A stretch of 6,261 bases of DNA from Deltaproteobacteria bacterium (GTDB lineage Bacteria; Desulfobacterota; Desulfarculia; Desulfarculales; Desulfarculaceae), in contig JAKAGJ010000142.1 in the NCBI GenBank assembly GCA_021815655.1, positions 1-6,261 on the forward strand, written 5' to 3'. A model generated the notes under the pieces. That model was not told the origin of the DNA. It did not search any database and saw only the letters and a list, made by a program, of their open reading frames with translations. Below are positions 5,081-6,261 of this stretch, one piece after another (positions within the stretch are counted from its first letter, which is position 1; every line of letters starts with the position of its first letter). The position numbers and the translations under genes are program-made.

Positions 5081-6261
5081 ATGCAACGCCTACTGCCATC
5101 GGTCTGTCCCTTTGATTGCCCTGATACCTGCGGGCTTTTGGTGAAGGTGCGTGATGGCCAGGCCCTGGCCGTGAGCGGCGACCCTCGGCATCCCTTCACC
5201 CGGGGCTTCATCTGCCAGAAGATGCGCCATTACCCCGAGCGCGTGCACTCGCCGGCGCGCCTGACCACGCCGCTGTTGCGCCAGGGCGCCAAGGGTGGCG
5301 GGAGCTTCCGGCCCATTGCCTGGGATGAGGCGCTGGATATCATCGAGCGCCAAATCACCCAGACCGTGGCCCGCCACGGGGCCGAGGCCATCCTGCCCTA
5401 CAGCTACGCCGGGCACATGGGCCTGGTGCAGCGCAACTCCGGCGATGCCTTTTTCCACAAATTGGGGGCCAGCCGCCTGGAGCGCACCATCTGCGGGTCC
5501 ACGGCCGGCCTGGGCTTCAGCCTGAGCCTGGGGCGCGGCCCCAGCACGGACATAGAATCCGCGGTGGATTCTGATTTCATCATCATCTGGGGCTCCAACA
5601 CCCTGACCACCAACCTGCACGCCTGGCCCTTTTTTCAGGAGGCCCGCCGCCGGGGAGCCAGGATCGTGGTCATCGACCCCTACCAGAACCGCACCGCCCG
5701 CCGCGCCGACCGGCACCTGATGCTCAAGCCCGGCACGGACGCGGCCCTGGCCCTGGGCCTGATGCATGTGCTTATCAATGAGGGATTGCTTGACCGCGCT
5801 TTCATCGCGCAACACACCCTGGGCTTCGAGCAACTGGCGGAACGCGCGGCCCAGTGGCCGCCGGAGCGCGCGGCCCAGGTCTGCGGTCTTGAGCCCGAGG
5901 AGATCACACAACTTGGCCGGGACTACGGCGCGGCCCGGGCGCCCTACATCCGCACCGGCTTCGGCTTCGCCCGCCAGCAAAAGGGGGGCATGGCCATGCG
6001 CGCGGTGGCTCTCCTGCCCGCCCTGGTGGGGGCCTTTCAGCGCCCGGGCGGAGGCATCACCCGCACCACCAGCGAGGCCGCGCCCTTCAACATGAAGCCC
6101 CTGACCCGGCCCGACCTGGCCCCGGCGGGTGTGCGGGGCTTCAACATGGTGCGTCTGGGCCAGGTGTTGACCCAGGCCCAGCCGCCGGTGCGCCTCTTGT
6201 ACGTCTACCTGTGCAACCCGGCGGTGGTGGCCCCGGATTCTTCCCAGGTGCTGGCCGGCCT
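5081..6261 (+). CDS. molybdopterin oxidoreductase (bis-MGD, [4Fe-4S]), 3' end beyond the window
   Basis: The first 393 codons of an open frame with no stop before the window edge; relatives are commonly near 700 residues, so roughly the N-terminal half is seen. The ATG is preceded by AAGGAG with a 7-base gap. The protein opens with a [4Fe-4S] motif at C9, C13, C17 and C45 (CPFDCPDTC ... GFICQ), then RPIAWDEALDIIE (77-89), as in the DMSO reductase / formate dehydrogenase superfamily (MopB). C138 in RTICGSTAG is the likely molybdenum or tungsten ligand, with no selenocysteine. Cofactor-binding segments follow: FIIIWGSNTLTTNLHAW (166-182), ARIVVIDPYQNRTARRAD (193-210) and KPGTDAALALGLMHVLI (216-232). 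There is no Tat signal before the cluster, so it should act in the cytoplasm. The substrate cannot be told: formate, sulfur-compound and other oxidoreductases share these motifs. It is divergent from thrS across a shared regulatory region. Confidence 0.92.
   Translation, partial: MQRLLPSVCPFDCPDTCGLLVKVRDGQALAVSGDPRHPFTRGFICQKMRHYPERVHSPARLTTPLLRQGAKGGGSFRPIAWDEALDIIERQITQTVARHGAEAILPYSYAGHMGLVQRNSGDAFFHKLGASRLERTICGSTAGLGFSLSLGRGPSTDIESAVDSDFIIIWGSNTLTTNLHAWPFFQEARRRGARIVVIDPYQNRTARRADRHLMLKPGTDAALALGLMHVLINEGLLDRAFIAQHTLGFEQLAERAAQWPPERAAQVCGLEPEEITQLGRDYGAARAPYIRTGFGFARQQKGGMAMRAVALLPALVGAFQRPGGGITRTTSEAAPFNMKPLTRPDLAPAGVRGFNMVRLGQVLTQAQPPVRLLYVYLCNPAVVAPDSSQVLAG

Noticed and set aside
5090..5980. 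296-codon open frame on the minus strand opposite the oxidoreductase
   Set aside because: Antisense shadow of a gene whose catalytic motifs are all intact. The product is Ala/Gly/Gln-rich and matches no family.

Overview
The window is very GC-rich, with strongly G/C-biased third codon positions, and holds ordinary bacterial chromosome rather than phage or transposon DNA. The gene complement is a threonyl-tRNA synthetase of a TGS-less type, a THUMP-domain protein, a single-domain ribosome hibernation factor and a soluble-type molybdopterin oxidoreductase. This would fit an anaerobic Desulfobacterota (deltaproteobacterial) lineage, but that is inference from family resemblance; no rRNA or other taxonomic marker is present.

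Layout. (1) Bases 4-1368, plus strand: a winged-helix protein of unknown function with proline-rich linkers and a Trp-rich central region; its true start may lie left of the window. (2) Bases 1369-1800: a convergent intergenic region with a perfect 11-bp hairpin (1401-1428), a doubtful small Cys/His-rich reading frame on the minus strand (1461-1706), and two hairpins just after the hibernation factor gene. (3) Bases 1801-4759, minus strand: transcribed in the order thrS, THUMP protein, HPF/RaiA-family protein. thrS ends at a good intrinsic terminator, so the two downstream genes are probably a separate or read-through unit. All three products act on tRNA or the ribosome. (4) Bases 4760-5080: a divergent regulatory region. 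It holds a near-consensus sigma70 promoter for thrS, a leader of about 200 nt with four hairpins (two followed by U-runs), a 31-bp dyad, and the -10 box, a 14-bp palindrome and the Shine-Dalgarno site of the next gene. (5) Bases 5081-6261, plus strand: the first 393 codons of a bis-MGD/[4Fe-4S] molybdopterin oxidoreductase that runs off the right edge.

The most interesting points are the TGS-less ThrRS with an unusual motif 2 region, its candidate non-T-box attenuator leader, the palindromes between the divergent promoters, and the uncharacterised winged-helix protein. I found no clearly novel multi-gene system, CRISPR array, tRNA or insertion sequence.
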